A DNA stretch of 22,175 bases from Candidatus Hydrogenedentota bacterium (GCA_035416745.1 DAOLNV010000087.1:1-22175); one strand, 5' to 3'; positions 7,265-16,290 are shown, numbered from the stretch's first letter. The notes: generated by a model not told the origin, from the sequence alone. Translations and numbers: made by a program.

Positions 7265-10200
7265 ATGGGGGTCGTACTTGCGGGACTGCTGTTCTTTGCG
7301 GCCTTTGTAGCCGCGCTCGTGTGCGGCATCGTCGCTTTTGTCCGCACGGGCGATGTTCTTCAGCGTATCCAGCGGCTCGAGGTTGAGGTCCGGGACCTTA
7401 CCAGGCGTATCAGTCTTGCGCCTGCCGAAGCAGGCCGGCCCCGGCCGGTCCACGCACCGGATACCGGGCCTCCCGAGTCCGCGGCGACTGAGCCCTCCCG
7501 CACCGAACCGTTCGAGCCAGGAATCTCCCTCGCGCAAACGCCCCCCCCTGTTCCCAAGAGCGTCCGGGAGGCACGGCCTGCCGAAGCGGCACCGCTAACA
7601 ACCGAAAGATCCGCCCCTGTTGAGTTGCCGCGGGCCGTTGCCGCAGGTCCGGCACAGCCGTCAGGAGCGCCACCGTCAGAACAGCCGGCATTCCAGCTGG
7701 AGTTGCCTGAAAAGATGCGGGACCTCACCAGGAATCTGTCTTGGGAAATGCTTGCCGGCACGAAGGGACTCCTCTGGGCCGGCGTGATTACCCTTGTCGT
7801 TGGCGTCGCCTTCTTTCTCAAGTACCTTTACGACCTGGGCTACATCGACGAGCGCATCCGGCTGGCGATCGCCGCGGCAGGCGGGGCAGCGGCGCTCGCG
7901 TTCGGCGAGCGATTCCGCCGGAAGGACTGGGCGGTCATTTCCCAAGGGTTCACGGGCCTGGGGGTGGCCGTCTTCTACGTCTGCGTCTATTTTTCCTTCC
8001 AGATCTACGCACTCACGGGGCAAACCGTATCCTTTATGCTCGCGAGCTGCATAACCGCCCTGGCCGTGGCGCTGGCGGTGGTCCAGAACGCTCCGCCCAT
8101 CGCCGTGCTGGCTGTTATTGGCGGCTTTCTGAGCCCCGTGTTCATCTCGACCGGCGAGAACCACCCTTACGGCCTGTTCAGCTACATCGCGTTGCTCGAC
8201 CTGGTCGCGGCGGGCGTGGCATGGTTCAAGCGGTGGCGCTTTCTCGACGTCCTGTGTTTTGTCGGCACAGCGCTGCTCTACACGGGGTGGTATTTCAAAT
8301 TCTTCGGCAATCCCGATGAGCCCGATATGACCCTTCCCGCCACGCTGTACGCGTCACTGTTCTATATCCTGTTCCTGGGTTCGTCGTCCGTCCATTCGCT
8401 TGTCCGGCTGGCGAAATCGCGTCCGGAAGACCTCATCGTAGCCGCGCTCAACGCGGCATTCTGGTTCTTTGGTTACTACAACGCGCTCTACGCCGGCCAC
8501 AGGTACCTTCTCGGGGGCATGGTGCTCGGGCAAGCCGCTCTCGCGTTTCTCGTCTTTCTTGCCTGGCGGAAGCGCATTGCTGAAGACAACGCCGCCCATG
8601 CCGTCTTGCTGGTCGTTGCGATGGGCCTGTCGGTCCTGGCCGTGCCCATTTTGCTCGAGCTTTACGCCTATCAGATCGCGTGGGCGGTGCAAGGGGCGGT
8701 GTTCGTATACCTCGGTTACCGGTACCGCCACGACCTCGCCGTTGTCGGCGGCATTGTCGCCTGGACCCTTGGCGCTGTCGCTCTTTTCCGCACCCTGCCC
8801 CTGCATACGGAAGTGTTCATTCCCGTGTTCAACCCGGAATTTGGCTCGTGGGCCAGCGTGATCGCCGCTGGGGCAGTCATCACGCTGATCATAAGCCGCA
8901 CTCCTGACGAAGGGCGGCCCGGGAAGCTTCCCATGATCGGGTTCGTGGGACTGGCAGGGTTGGCGTTGACATGCCTGCTGCTGACGTTTGAAACGGCGCT
9001 GTTCTGGAGTACGCGCGAATATGCCAACTACCAGGCCTATCAGCACAGCACCCTGGCTTTTCTGTGGGCGGTTATCCCCGTAGCGGTCATCGCGTTCTTG
9101 TGCCAGAAACGCCTGTTCAACTGGCTGATCGTGGCGATTGCCTGTTACGGCATCGCCCTTGTGTTCTGGTTTGCGGGACTTGCCCACTACAGACTCGTCG
9201 AGCCCTGGATGTTTCTGAACACCTCGTTTCTGGCGCGGCTGATGCTCGTGGGCTCTCTCGCTGCGGCGGCCGCCCTTGTTTTCCGTTTCAAAGGCGAAAC
9301 CGGCAAGAACGCCCCTTTTCAGGCCTCATCCAGGCAACTCACGGGCTTGCTGGCGCTGGTCAGCTGCCTCATGGGCGCCTTCCTGTTGAGCCTCGAGGTG
9401 TGGACCTTCTGGGAACTCCGCCAATATGCGTATGGGGCTGTGTACCAGGCCGGCTCGCTGACCCTGCTCTGGGCCGCCATTCTCCTCGCAACCACGTACG
9501 TGGTCTGTCGAAAACGGCTCGAAGACTGGATTCCCCTGGTCCTGAGCGTCTGCACATTCGCCATCCTCGTATTTCTCGCACTCCTGGTTCGTTACCGCAT
9601 GGCGGACATGTACCTTTTCTGGAACGTTTCGTTCGCGCTGCGGCTTCCCATGGCCGGGGCACTCGCCGCTGCCGCCTGGTTGATATACCGCGCGCGCATG
9701 AACGGACGCCTGTTCGGCGGACCGCCCTTCCCTATCTTGAAGATTGCGGCAGTGTGTGGCTTCGCGGCATACGAAGTGGGCGCTCTGCTCCTGACCTTGG
9801 ACGTCTGGAGCTTCTGGGAGGTCCGGCAAGCCGTCTATCAGTACAATCACCAGTACGGCTCGCTTGTAATCCTCTGGTCGGTTATCGCGTTGGCGACGGC
9901 CGCCGTCATTTACGCGAAACGGCTGCAATCGTGGACGTTTCTCCTCGTTGCCGCGTATGCGGTGGGCATTTGCATCTTCGTGTTGTCCCTCCACAGGTAT
10001 CAGGTGCCGGAGACGTACCTGGTTCTCAACACCACATATCTCGCCCGTCTCACCCTGCCCCTGTCAATATGGGCCGGAGCACATCTTCTCAGGAGAAGGG
10101 ACAGCATTGCCTGGAGCGACCTCACCACCGTTGCCGGACATGTGGTCTTTGCCATATTGTCCGCGTTCGAGTTGTGGTTCTGGTCCAGGCGCACCGACCT

Positions 10201-10561
10201 GGTGTCGGACAAGATGGCGCTCAGTTTCATTTCGTCGGCATGGGGTTTGCAGGCGTTTTCACTCATCGCCATTGGCATGATTCTGCGGAGCCGTACCCAG
10301 CGGCTTCTTGGACTGGCCTTCTTCGCGCTAACCATCGGAAAGGTGTGGCTTGTTGATCTTTCCTCGGTGGAGCCCCTCTATCGCATCCTGTCGTTTATTG
10401 GCGTGGGTCTGTTGCTTCTGCCCGCATCGGTCCTTTACCAGCGCTTCAGCGACAAGCTGCTCGGGGAAAGCTCGAAGAAAGAAGACGGGGCTCCCACGGA
10501 GGATGCCCCTGCGGCGAATAGCGGCGAGTCGGACCATGGCAGCGGACCAACCGCCGGATAA
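7265..10561 (+). CDS. Large DUF2339-family multi-pass membrane protein
   Basis: ATG 7265 has an AAGGGAG ribosome site about 5 bases upstream. The 1098-residue protein begins with a membrane helix (2-26) and a short coiled coil (about 30-50). A 100-residue Pro/Ala/Glu-rich cytoplasmic linker follows (about 51-150), then some two dozen membrane helices. The segment at 160-300 (LLWAGVITLVVGVAFFLKY, FGERFRRKDW, then a GGFLSP turn) and the C-terminal GLAFFALTIGKVWLVDLSS stretch are hallmarks of DUF2339. Residues about 556-944 hold three copies of a 120-residue unit with a strict 135-residue period (FW at 580, 715, 850), and a shorter fourth copy has FW at 972. The function of DUF2339 proteins is not established; an envelope or transport role is only a guess. 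It is monocistronic here and faces the regulator gene convergently. Confidence 0.9.
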   Translation: MGVVLAGLLFFAAFVAALVCGIVAFVRTGDVLQRIQRLEVEVRDLTRRISLAPAEAGRPRPVHAPDTGPPESAATEPSRTEPFEPGISLAQTPPPVPKSVREARPAEAAPLTTERSAPVELPRAVAAGPAQPSGAPPSEQPAFQLELPEKMRDLTRNLSWEMLAGTKGLLWAGVITLVVGVAFFLKYLYDLGYIDERIRLAIAAAGGAAALAFGERFRRKDWAVISQGFTGLGVAVFYVCVYFSFQIYALTGQTVSFMLASCITALAVALAVVQNAPPIAVLAVIGGFLSPVFISTGENHPYGLFSYIALLDLVAAGVAWFKRWRFLDVLCFVGTALLYTGWYFKFFGNPDEPDMTLPATLYASLFYILFLGSSSVHSLVRLAKSRPEDLIVAALNAAFWFFGYYNALYAGHRYLLGGMVLGQAALAFLVFLAWRKRIAEDNAAHAVLLVVAMGLSVLAVPILLELYAYQIAWAVQGAVFVYLGYRYRHDLAVVGGIVAWTLGAVALFRTLPLHTEVFIPVFNPEFGSWASVIAAGAVITLIISRTPDEGRPGKLPMIGFVGLAGLALTCLLLTFETALFWSTREYANYQAYQHSTLAFLWAVIPVAVIAFLCQKRLFNWLIVAIACYGIALVFWFAGLAHYRLVEPWMFLNTSFLARLMLVGSLAAAAALVFRFKGETGKNAPFQASSRQLTGLLALVSCLMGAFLLSLEVWTFWELRQYAYGAVYQAGSLTLLWAAILLATTYVVCRKRLEDWIPLVLSVCTFAILVFLALLVRYRMADMYLFWNVSFALRLPMAGALAAAAWLIYRARMNGRLFGGPPFPILKIAAVCGFAAYEVGALLLTLDVWSFWEVRQAVYQYNHQYGSLVILWSVIALATAAVIYAKRLQSWTFLLVAAYAVGICIFVLSLHRYQVPETYLVLNTTYLARLTLPLSIWAGAHLLRRRDSIAWSDLTTVAGHVVFAILSAFELWFWSRRTDLVSDKMALSFISSAWGLQAFSLIAIGMILRSRTQRLLGLAFFALTIGKVWLVDLSSVEPLYRILSFIGVGLLLLPASVLYQRFSDKLLGESSKKEDGAPTEDAPAANSGESDHGSGPTAG

Positions 10562-10829
10562 GAGCAGGCGAAAGGGCGGTCTATTATCGGCCGCGCCTGG
10601 AAGAACGCCAGCCGGTGAGGTGACCAGGAAGAGGCTTCATGGTGTCTGTATGTCTTGTTTGTCCCACAGGCTCCTTTCCGGAAGCGACCGCACCGGCCGC
10701 CGGGCGTCTCCCCTCGGCGAGGCGAGCTCATCCCCCGCGCTTCGGGAGAGGCATGCCTGCGCAGCGGCTCCGGCGGGCATGTGAGGTGCTCGCGCCCATG
10801 ATGCCGTCCCGGCTTTATGCTCGCTCTTC

Positions 10830-11516
10830 TTACCCTTCGTACCTGTAACCCGCGCCGTGTACGGTTCGGATCAGCCGGGGGTGTTTCGGGTCGGCTTCCA
10901 GGCGCTTTCGAAGCTGCGAGATGTGCTGGTCGAGGGTACGGCTGTTGGGCACGAAATCGAGTCCCCAACAGGCGTCGAAGAAGGCGTCGCGTGAAACCAC
11001 TTCGCCTTTGTGTTCCTGCAGCAGTCTCAGAATCGCGATGTCGCGCAGGCTCAGGTCGATTGCCTCGCCGCCGCGCCGCGCCCGCAATTCGGCAGGGTAC
11101 ACGGTCACGTCGCCAAACAAGAATGGACTTTGGGAGCCGTTAGCGGGCCCTCGGGCCATGCAACGTCTTGTGACGGCGCGAATGCGGGCGACCACCTCTC
11201 GCACGCCAAAGGGCTTCATGATGAAGTCGTCGGCGCCCAGCTCGAGGCCCAGGACCCGATCGATCTCCTCGGATTTCGCGCTGATGAAAATGATCGGTAC
11301 GGTTTCGTTGCGCTTTCGGATGGCCCGGCACACCTCGTAGCCATCTTTCCCGGGCATCATGATGTCGAGGCAAACGAAATCCGGCGTCTCGCGTTCGAAC
11401 AGCTCGAGTGTTTCGACGCCATCTCGCGCGGTGATCGTGCGATAGCCTTCGTCCTCGAGGATCTCGCGAAGCCCCTCGCGGATATTGTCATCGTCTTCGG
11501 CTATGAGCACTCTCAT
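10830..11516 (-). CDS. OmpR/PhoB-family response regulator
   Basis: The protein has 228 residues and starts at ATG 11516. That ATG overlaps the stop codon of the upstream kinase (ATGA), with AAGGAG ahead, so the two are translationally coupled. The receiver domain covers 1-118: acidic residues D8/D9, phospho-acceptor D51 in CLDIMMPGKDG, S79 and K101 in the KPF motif. A winged-helix DNA-binding domain (Trans_reg_C type) covers about 125-226, ending in the family signature R-T-V-H-G-x-G-Y-R-Y. It is the likely phosphate acceptor of the adjacent kinase and a transcription factor binding direct repeats of 11-base period. One such repeat is present at 14836-14853. Confidence 0.95.
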   Translation of the reverse strand: MRVLIAEDDDNIREGLREILEDEGYRTITARDGVETLELFERETPDFVCLDIMMPGKDGYEVCRAIRKRNETVPIIFISAKSEEIDRVLGLELGADDFIMKPFGVREVVARIRAVTRRCMARGPANGSQSPFLFGDVTVYPAELRARRGGEAIDLSLRDIAILRLLQEHKGEVVSRDAFFDACWGLDFVPNSRTLDQHISQLRKRLEADPKHPRLIRTVHGAGYRYEG

Positions 11517-13246
11517 GTTGTCTCCTTCGAGTCCCCACGGGGCGCGTGAAACGAGAAGGTGAAACAGGCGCCCGTCCGCGAATCGTCGAGCGTCAGGTCG
11601 CCTCCGTGGAGCCGCGCGAGGTCGCGCGCAATGGCAAGGCCGATACCCGTGCCCGCCACGCCGTCCGTGAGGCGGTTACTCACCCGGTAGAAGGGCTCAA
11701 AAACTCGCCGCCGCTCCCTTGACGGAATCCCGGGACCGTCATCCCTCACGGATACGCTGACCCGGTCGCCATCCTGTCGGCTGATGATGCGCACGAATTT
11801 GCCCGAAGACGCATATTTCTCGACGTTGCTCAGGAGGTTTCCGAGCACTTGCTCGACGGCGTCGGGATCGAACTCGGCCTCGTGCGGCGCGTCGGGTTCG
11901 AAGACAACCTCCATCCCCTTCGCGCGCAGCGGGGCCGCGCAATGGTCGATCGTGTTCCGCAGGACCTTGTCCACCACGCCCGGACTGCGCCGCAGCCGCA
12001 AGGCGCTCCGCTGTTTGCGGCTGAACGTGAGGACGTTTCCGATGAGGCGGCTGAGACGCTGGCTTTCGGAGGTAATCACCCCGAGGCGTTTGCGCGTGCG
12101 GTCGTCTGTGTCCTCCAGCTCGTCCTCGAGCATCTCGGCATACATCCGGATATTCGTCAAGGGGGTCTTGAGCTCGTGAGAGACCTGGTTCACGAAGCTG
12201 ATGCGCTGCTCCGCTTCGCGCATTTCGCGGGCGTTCTCACGATAGAAGTAGTACGCCAGGGCCACGACCGCCATGGCAAGCACCACGGCCGCTGAAAAGA
12301 CGTTGAAGAACACGCTCCGCCCGGCTTCGGGCAACGCCATCCGCGCCGAGGCGTAGTAATCGAGCCGCCACGAGCTCAGGGGCGGGCTGAGTGCCAAGGA
12401 GGCCTGCGGTTCTTCCGTGTCCGCTGGCTCGTATTGTCCCCACTGGTACATGGGTTCGCCCTGTGCGCCGCGCAAGACAATCCGGCCGTCGGAAAGCGTG
12501 GGATTGCGCGGGTCGGTGTCCGGCAGGGCGTTGATGATCTCGCTGAGCATCCTGCCGCGATTCAGCTCAGCCCCGGCAATCTGGCCGTTGGCGTCCCGCC
12601 ACCAGTAAATCAGGTTGACGCCGTTGCCCCAGAACCACACATGCCAGCCGTATTCATCGGAGACCGGCGCGCTTTTGGAGATGCTGCCTTGATACACATT
12701 GCCGCCTCTCGAGCCCATGGACTGGGAGGCCGCCTGGAGCGCCTGCTGCGGCGATTCCTGCTGTGTCATCTGCCGCTGCGCGGGCCCCGGCGCCTGTCCT
12801 TCCTCGCCGGTGGGCGGAATCGTGTGATCGAGCCAGATGTCGCGCGTGCGCTCAAGGAAGGCGCGTTCGCCATCCGTGAGGGGCGCATCCGGCGCGGGAT
12901 ACGCCGGGGCGCCGGTCTCGTTGAGCACAAACAGCTGGGAGACCATGGGCAGGCTGGCGCTCAATTGACGCAACTCTTCGGGCGAACGGTTTGAGAGGCC
13001 CTGCAATTGCAGGAGCTCCCGGCCTTGTTTGGCCAACACTTCCTGGATCTCGGCGTCCACGTCGCGCAACCGGCTGACCAGAATCTCCTGCACACGGAGT
13101 TCCAGCACTTGGCGCTCATTCCGTGCCATGCGCGCGCCAAGCCAGACCACAAGGGCCAGCGGCAGCGCAACGATCAACACCAATATGACGATCAGCCGTG
13201 GTTTCAAAGCCGTGCCGCTCCGACTCCGGGGCATGCGCGGCGCCAT
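11513..13246 (-). CDS. PhoR/BaeS-like membrane sensor histidine kinase
   Basis: The protein has 577 residues from ATG 13246; an in-frame ATG 12 bases later is possible. The membrane helix at 16-39 and another at 312-335 flank a large extracytoplasmic region of about 270 residues. That region has a coiled-coil start (44-90), a Gln/Pro-rich low-complexity stretch (about 150-175) and a cache-like part. The histidine is H357 in VSHELKTP. The ATPase domain has N474, G1 DDGPGIP at 502-508 and G2 GTGIGLA at 532-538. The final bases overlap the response regulator by 4. It presumably senses an extracytoplasmic signal; the secreted VWA protein encoded 169 bases upstream is a candidate partner (inference). 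Confidence 0.93.
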   Translation of the reverse strand: MAPRMPRSRSGTALKPRLIVILVLIVALPLALVVWLGARMARNERQVLELRVQEILVSRLRDVDAEIQEVLAKQGRELLQLQGLSNRSPEELRQLSASLPMVSQLFVLNETGAPAYPAPDAPLTDGERAFLERTRDIWLDHTIPPTGEEGQAPGPAQRQMTQQESPQQALQAASQSMGSRGGNVYQGSISKSAPVSDEYGWHVWFWGNGVNLIYWWRDANGQIAGAELNRGRMLSEIINALPDTDPRNPTLSDGRIVLRGAQGEPMYQWGQYEPADTEEPQASLALSPPLSSWRLDYYASARMALPEAGRSVFFNVFSAAVVLAMAVVALAYYFYRENAREMREAEQRISFVNQVSHELKTPLTNIRMYAEMLEDELEDTDDRTRKRLGVITSESQRLSRLIGNVLTFSRKQRSALRLRRSPGVVDKVLRNTIDHCAAPLRAKGMEVVFEPDAPHEAEFDPDAVEQVLGNLLSNVEKYASSGKFVRIISRQDGDRVSVSVRDDGPGIPSRERRRVFEPFYRVSNRLTDGVAGTGIGLAIARDLARLHGGDLTLDDSRTGACFTFSFHAPRGDSKETT

Positions 13247-13415
13247 GGATACGTGCTCTTCCGTGACGCCGCGTTATTGCGCGGATTCCTGACCACGGTA
13301 CCCCGAATGAGGCCCCCGCCGCAATCCACAGGGCTGGCAGGCCAGCGACTGCGCGTGGCGTCATGACAAGAACCTCGGGTACCAGGGGAGGCCATGTTCA
13401 CTCCATCGACTATTG

Positions 13416-14747
13416 CTATTCGGCCTGCTGCTGCATCACCTGATACTGGTTCATGCGCATAATCTTGCGCTGGCGGCCCCACGTGCCGGGGTCGAGGTTC
13501 TGTGCGTCTTGCTCGTTCATGGCCGCCTGGTCCTTGAGCTTATCGCTGTGCAACTGTATGGCGTTTGTCGAGAGGAATTCCGAGTTGCTCATCAGCGCCG
13601 CGCGCGCATCTTCGATCTTGCCTTCGTCGCGCAGGCGCAATGCCCAGCGGTTCTTCTCGAGAGCGATCTGTTCGACCGCCGACGCCATGATTTCCTTGTT
13701 GAGCGACTTCAGCGCCTGGTCCGGTTCGGCCGTTAGACGCACCGCCACCTGTTTGTGGATCCGGTCGCGGGATTCGGTCCTCATGTTGGCGTAGGTCACG
13801 TCGACCGTCGCGATAGGACTGGAAGACGCTCGCAATACGTCTTCTCCAGCGTACGCGGGCAGCTCGACCTCGACCAGCACATACTTCATCTGGCCGCCAT
13901 ACAGTTGATTGAGGCGGGCGGTTGCACGCTGGCCGGCAATATCGACCTCGCGGCCGAGTCCGCGAACCGGCCGCACGTGTTCGTCAAAATCGATAGCGAC
14001 CGCGACATCCTGGGCCACTACCGCCAGCACGTCTCCGAATTCGGCGTCAAAAACGCCGGCAAGCTCGGTCGGGGTCTCGGCGAACATGTGGTTGCCGTCG
14101 CTGTACATGGCCAATTGCGTCATCAAGTCCTCGTTGTATCCCAATCCGAGGCCGATGGTCGTCACGCTGATGCCTTCGCATCCGAGAGACCTGCCCAGCT
14201 CCGCCAAGTCCGACGGCGCGCTCGGCCCCACGTTGGCCAGACCGTCCGAGAGCAAGATCACGCGGTTCACACGGTTCTTGGAAATGAACTTGCGGACCTC
14301 GTTGGCGCCGCGGCTTACCCCCGCGAACAAAGCGGTGCTGCCTCCAGCCTCGATGGAACGTACGGCCTCGAGGACCGATTCCTTACTGCTGAGCTTCGTC
14401 GCCGGCACCAGGACGTTTACCGTCGTGTCGTATACTACCACCGACACGATATCGTCTTTGCGCAGGCGCTGGATTGCCATGATGGCGGCTTCCTTGGCAT
14501 GGTGGATCTTCTCACCGCTCATGGACCCGGACTTGTCGAGGACGATGGCCACATTGACCGGCGTCCGCTCCGCTTCCTCGACGTCGAAACCGGTCATCGC
14601 GACCCGCAGGTAAGCAGTCTGCTTCTCGCCGGCGAGGATAACGGACTGGTTCATCGCCGCATCCACGGCCACCTGTTGCGCCGGCGCCGCAAGGGTTGCG
14701 AACACCAGAAACAGGCCTATCCCGTACAACGCGTTTTGTGTCTTCAT
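13416..14747 (-). CDS. Secreted von Willebrand factor A (VWA) domain protein
   Basis: The start is ATG 14747, behind AAAGGAG; an upstream in-frame ATG at 15047 lies inside the neighbouring gene and lacks support. The protein has 443 residues. Residues 1-23 are a signal peptide with an A-P-A-Q cleavage site. The VWA domain covers about 63-240 and has a complete metal-binding MIDAS site: D71-x-S73-x-S75 (DKSGS), T138 in GGSTAL, and D168 in LLSDG. A C-terminal region follows, with strand-rich 245-350 and helical, charged 355-443 ending Gln-rich. The VWA fold binds protein ligands through a bound metal ion. The layout resembles bacterial VWA/YfbK-type proteins without a membrane anchor. It is upstream of, and co-oriented with, the sensor kinase/regulator pair. 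Confidence 0.92.
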   Translation of the reverse strand: MKTQNALYGIGLFLVFATLAAPAQQVAVDAAMNQSVILAGEKQTAYLRVAMTGFDVEEAERTPVNVAIVLDKSGSMSGEKIHHAKEAAIMAIQRLRKDDIVSVVVYDTTVNVLVPATKLSSKESVLEAVRSIEAGGSTALFAGVSRGANEVRKFISKNRVNRVILLSDGLANVGPSAPSDLAELGRSLGCEGISVTTIGLGLGYNEDLMTQLAMYSDGNHMFAETPTELAGVFDAEFGDVLAVVAQDVAVAIDFDEHVRPVRGLGREVDIAGQRATARLNQLYGGQMKYVLVEVELPAYAGEDVLRASSSPIATVDVTYANMRTESRDRIHKQVAVRLTAEPDQALKSLNKEIMASAVEQIALEKNRWALRLRDEGKIEDARAALMSNSEFLSTNAIQLHSDKLKDQAAMNEQDAQNLDPGTWGRQRKIMRMNQYQVMQQQAE

Positions 14748-14802
14748 CACGGGCTCCTTTCCGACTATCGGTGTCTGTCTATTCCGGACTGTAGCCCAAA
14801 AC

Positions 14803-14821
14803 GCGTGACGAGTGGTCACGC
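14803..14821 (-). terminator. Candidate terminator/attenuator hairpin before the VWA gene
   Basis: GCGTGAC and GTCACGC arms (14815-14821 and 14803-14809) enclose a 5-base loop. On the minus strand they are followed by G-TTTT. It could end the hydrolase-fold transcript, or attenuate one that starts at the direct repeat just upstream. The T-run is short. Confidence 0.45.
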
Positions 14822-14835
14822 ATATGCAAAGCACT

Positions 14836-14853
14836 TGTAAAAAGAATGTAAAA
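14836..14853. promoter_or_regulatory. Direct repeat TGTAAAA-N4-TGTAAAA, candidate OmpR-family operator
   Basis: Two identical heptamers (14836-14842 and 14847-14853) are spaced with an 11-base period. On the minus strand this reads TTTACA-N5-TTTACA, matching the form of the Bacillus PhoP box TTAACA-N5-TTAACA. It lies 89 bases upstream of the VWA start, in the gap after the hydrolase-fold stop codon. Direct repeats of one helical turn are the usual target of OmpR/PhoB-type regulators, one of which is encoded two genes downstream. Confidence 0.45.
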
Positions 14854-14862
14854 CGCGCTGAA

Positions 14863-16290
14863 CTAATTTCTCTTTGGCCGTGTATCGAGCGCCTCCTGAA
14901 TCTCGGTTCCGGTGAGTTCGCGGATACGGATGTTGCGGATGGCGCCCGTCGTGCGCCACGTGGCAATGCCCAAGGGCACCGATGGCTCGACTTCCCAGCG
15001 GATGTCGATGTCGCGCCCCTCGGTATTGACGTCGACCAGTCTTTCATCGTCTATCCATGCCTGGATGCGCCCCTCCGTCACCCGCAGGCGCACGGCGTAC
15101 CACTCGCCTTTGTTGAATTCGCGGTACCGGGTGGTTTCGTTATTGGCGGCGTCGTTGTAATCGAGGCACGAAATGCCGCATGTCGTGCCGCCCCAGCCGC
15201 CCAGGATCAGCGAGCAGGGGTCGTCGTTGACGGGAAACGTCAGTCCGCAGAAGAAATCATCGCCCGCGATGCGCATGGCGCCGAGCGTGATTTCGTAATT
15301 CATTTTTGGGAACGGCCCTACGCGAGTAATGCCGCTCATGTCGTTGCCCATCTCGAGGAGGACGGTGTCGCCCTCGACATACACCGCTCCCGTGCGGTCG
15401 AAGTCGGAGATACGCCAGTCGCGCCAGCTCTCCGGCAGCCCCGCCGGAGGCTTGCAGGCGCCATCAAGAGTGTTGGTGAGGATGAAATTGGCGATCGCAA
15501 GCGGGTCTTCGAGACCGTTTTCGGGGGCGTCGCCGGGCTTCATGATCACAGTCAGGTAATACCCTTTCTCGCTCACGTAGACCTTCTGGAACGCGCCGGT
15601 CTGGTCCTTGTACGGCCGCTCGGCATCGTCGTGTTTGCTCAGATGAAGGAGCGGCGTCTTCTCTTTGGCGAGGGGAGCAGTCATGTCGATGGGGTTGCGT
15701 TTGGATTGCAGGGCTTCGTCTTCAGACTTGAATCCCTGGGCTTGCATGAACGCCTGCCACTTGTCCGGTTGCGCGGGCGTTGTGCCTGTGCCCGCCAGCC
15801 AGGCCTTGAAATCGACCACCGGGCAGTCCGCCACGATGCACGCCACCTTTTGCACGTTTTCCGACGCCCAGAGGTGCACCTGAAGCCCGCCGGCACCGAA
15901 CCCTTTCAACGCCACCTTCTCGTGCAGGCCGTATTGGCCGGTCATCGCCGCGTACACAGCGTCCCAGACCTTGAGCGCCGAGGGGCTGCCATAGGGGTCG
16001 GGAAGTTCGGCAACCACCACATGGAAACCGTGTTCCAGCAACATGGCCTCGACGCCGCCTGCCTCGCCCGCGTCGAGCAGGAGCCACGGTTTCTGGGCAT
16101 GGGGCGTCCTGGGCACGTAGACCCGCACCGCATGCCCGTCCAGCGCGAACGAATACAGAGTGTGAGCGCGCCACTGCGCCGCCTCGCCGGGCCAGTCCGC
16201 GGCGCATGCCGGGTCTGCCGTGACGGCCAACGCGGCCGCCGCCAGAATGACTACCCCAAACCCTTTGAAGCTGCGTGTGACACCTCTCAC
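14863..16290 (-). CDS. Secreted alpha/beta-hydrolase-fold protein fused to a lectin-like/DUF1080-like domain, active site degraded
   Basis: The start is GTG 16290, chosen because AGAGGAGG stands 8 bases upstream; the longer in-frame ATG at 16461 adds 57 residues with no ribosome site. The protein has 475 residues. Residues 8-31 are a signal peptide ending ACAA. Residues about 40-275 have the alpha/beta-hydrolase layout of secreted planctomycete esterase-like proteins. The nucleophile elbow reads GFGAG at 130-134, so the usual Ser (position 132) is Gly. The segment that carries the catalytic His in relatives (PGxGHHPHxLxDP) reads PGDAPENGLEDP at 252-263, with no His. The Asp loop (HDDAERP, 220-226) is altered. 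Residues about 290-462 form a beta-rich domain like DUF1080 or concanavalin-like folds. It is probably a non-catalytic sugar- or polymer-binding protein (inference). Confidence 0.85.
   Translation of the reverse strand: MRGVTRSFKGFGVVILAAAALAVTADPACAADWPGEAAQWRAHTLYSFALDGHAVRVYVPRTPHAQKPWLLLDAGEAGGVEAMLLEHGFHVVVAELPDPYGSPSALKVWDAVYAAMTGQYGLHEKVALKGFGAGGLQVHLWASENVQKVACIVADCPVVDFKAWLAGTGTTPAQPDKWQAFMQAQGFKSEDEALQSKRNPIDMTAPLAKEKTPLLHLSKHDDAERPYKDQTGAFQKVYVSEKGYYLTVIMKPGDAPENGLEDPLAIANFILTNTLDGACKPPAGLPESWRDWRISDFDRTGAVYVEGDTVLLEMGNDMSGITRVGPFPKMNYEITLGAMRIAGDDFFCGLTFPVNDDPCSLILGGWGGTTCGISCLDYNDAANNETTRYREFNKGEWYAVRLRVTEGRIQAWIDDERLVDVNTEGRDIDIRWEVEPSVPLGIATWRTTGAIRNIRIRELTGTEIQEALDTRPKRN

Noticed and set aside
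9064..10356. A 430-codon plus-strand frame inside the DUF2339 gene
   Set aside because: It is out of frame with a clear membrane protein, Arg/Pro/His-rich, and lacks a ribosome site.
10562..10829. Possible small gene in the convergent gap
   Set aside because: The 69-codon plus frame is Arg/Pro-rich, overlaps the regulator end and has no ribosome site; only weak hairpins are seen.
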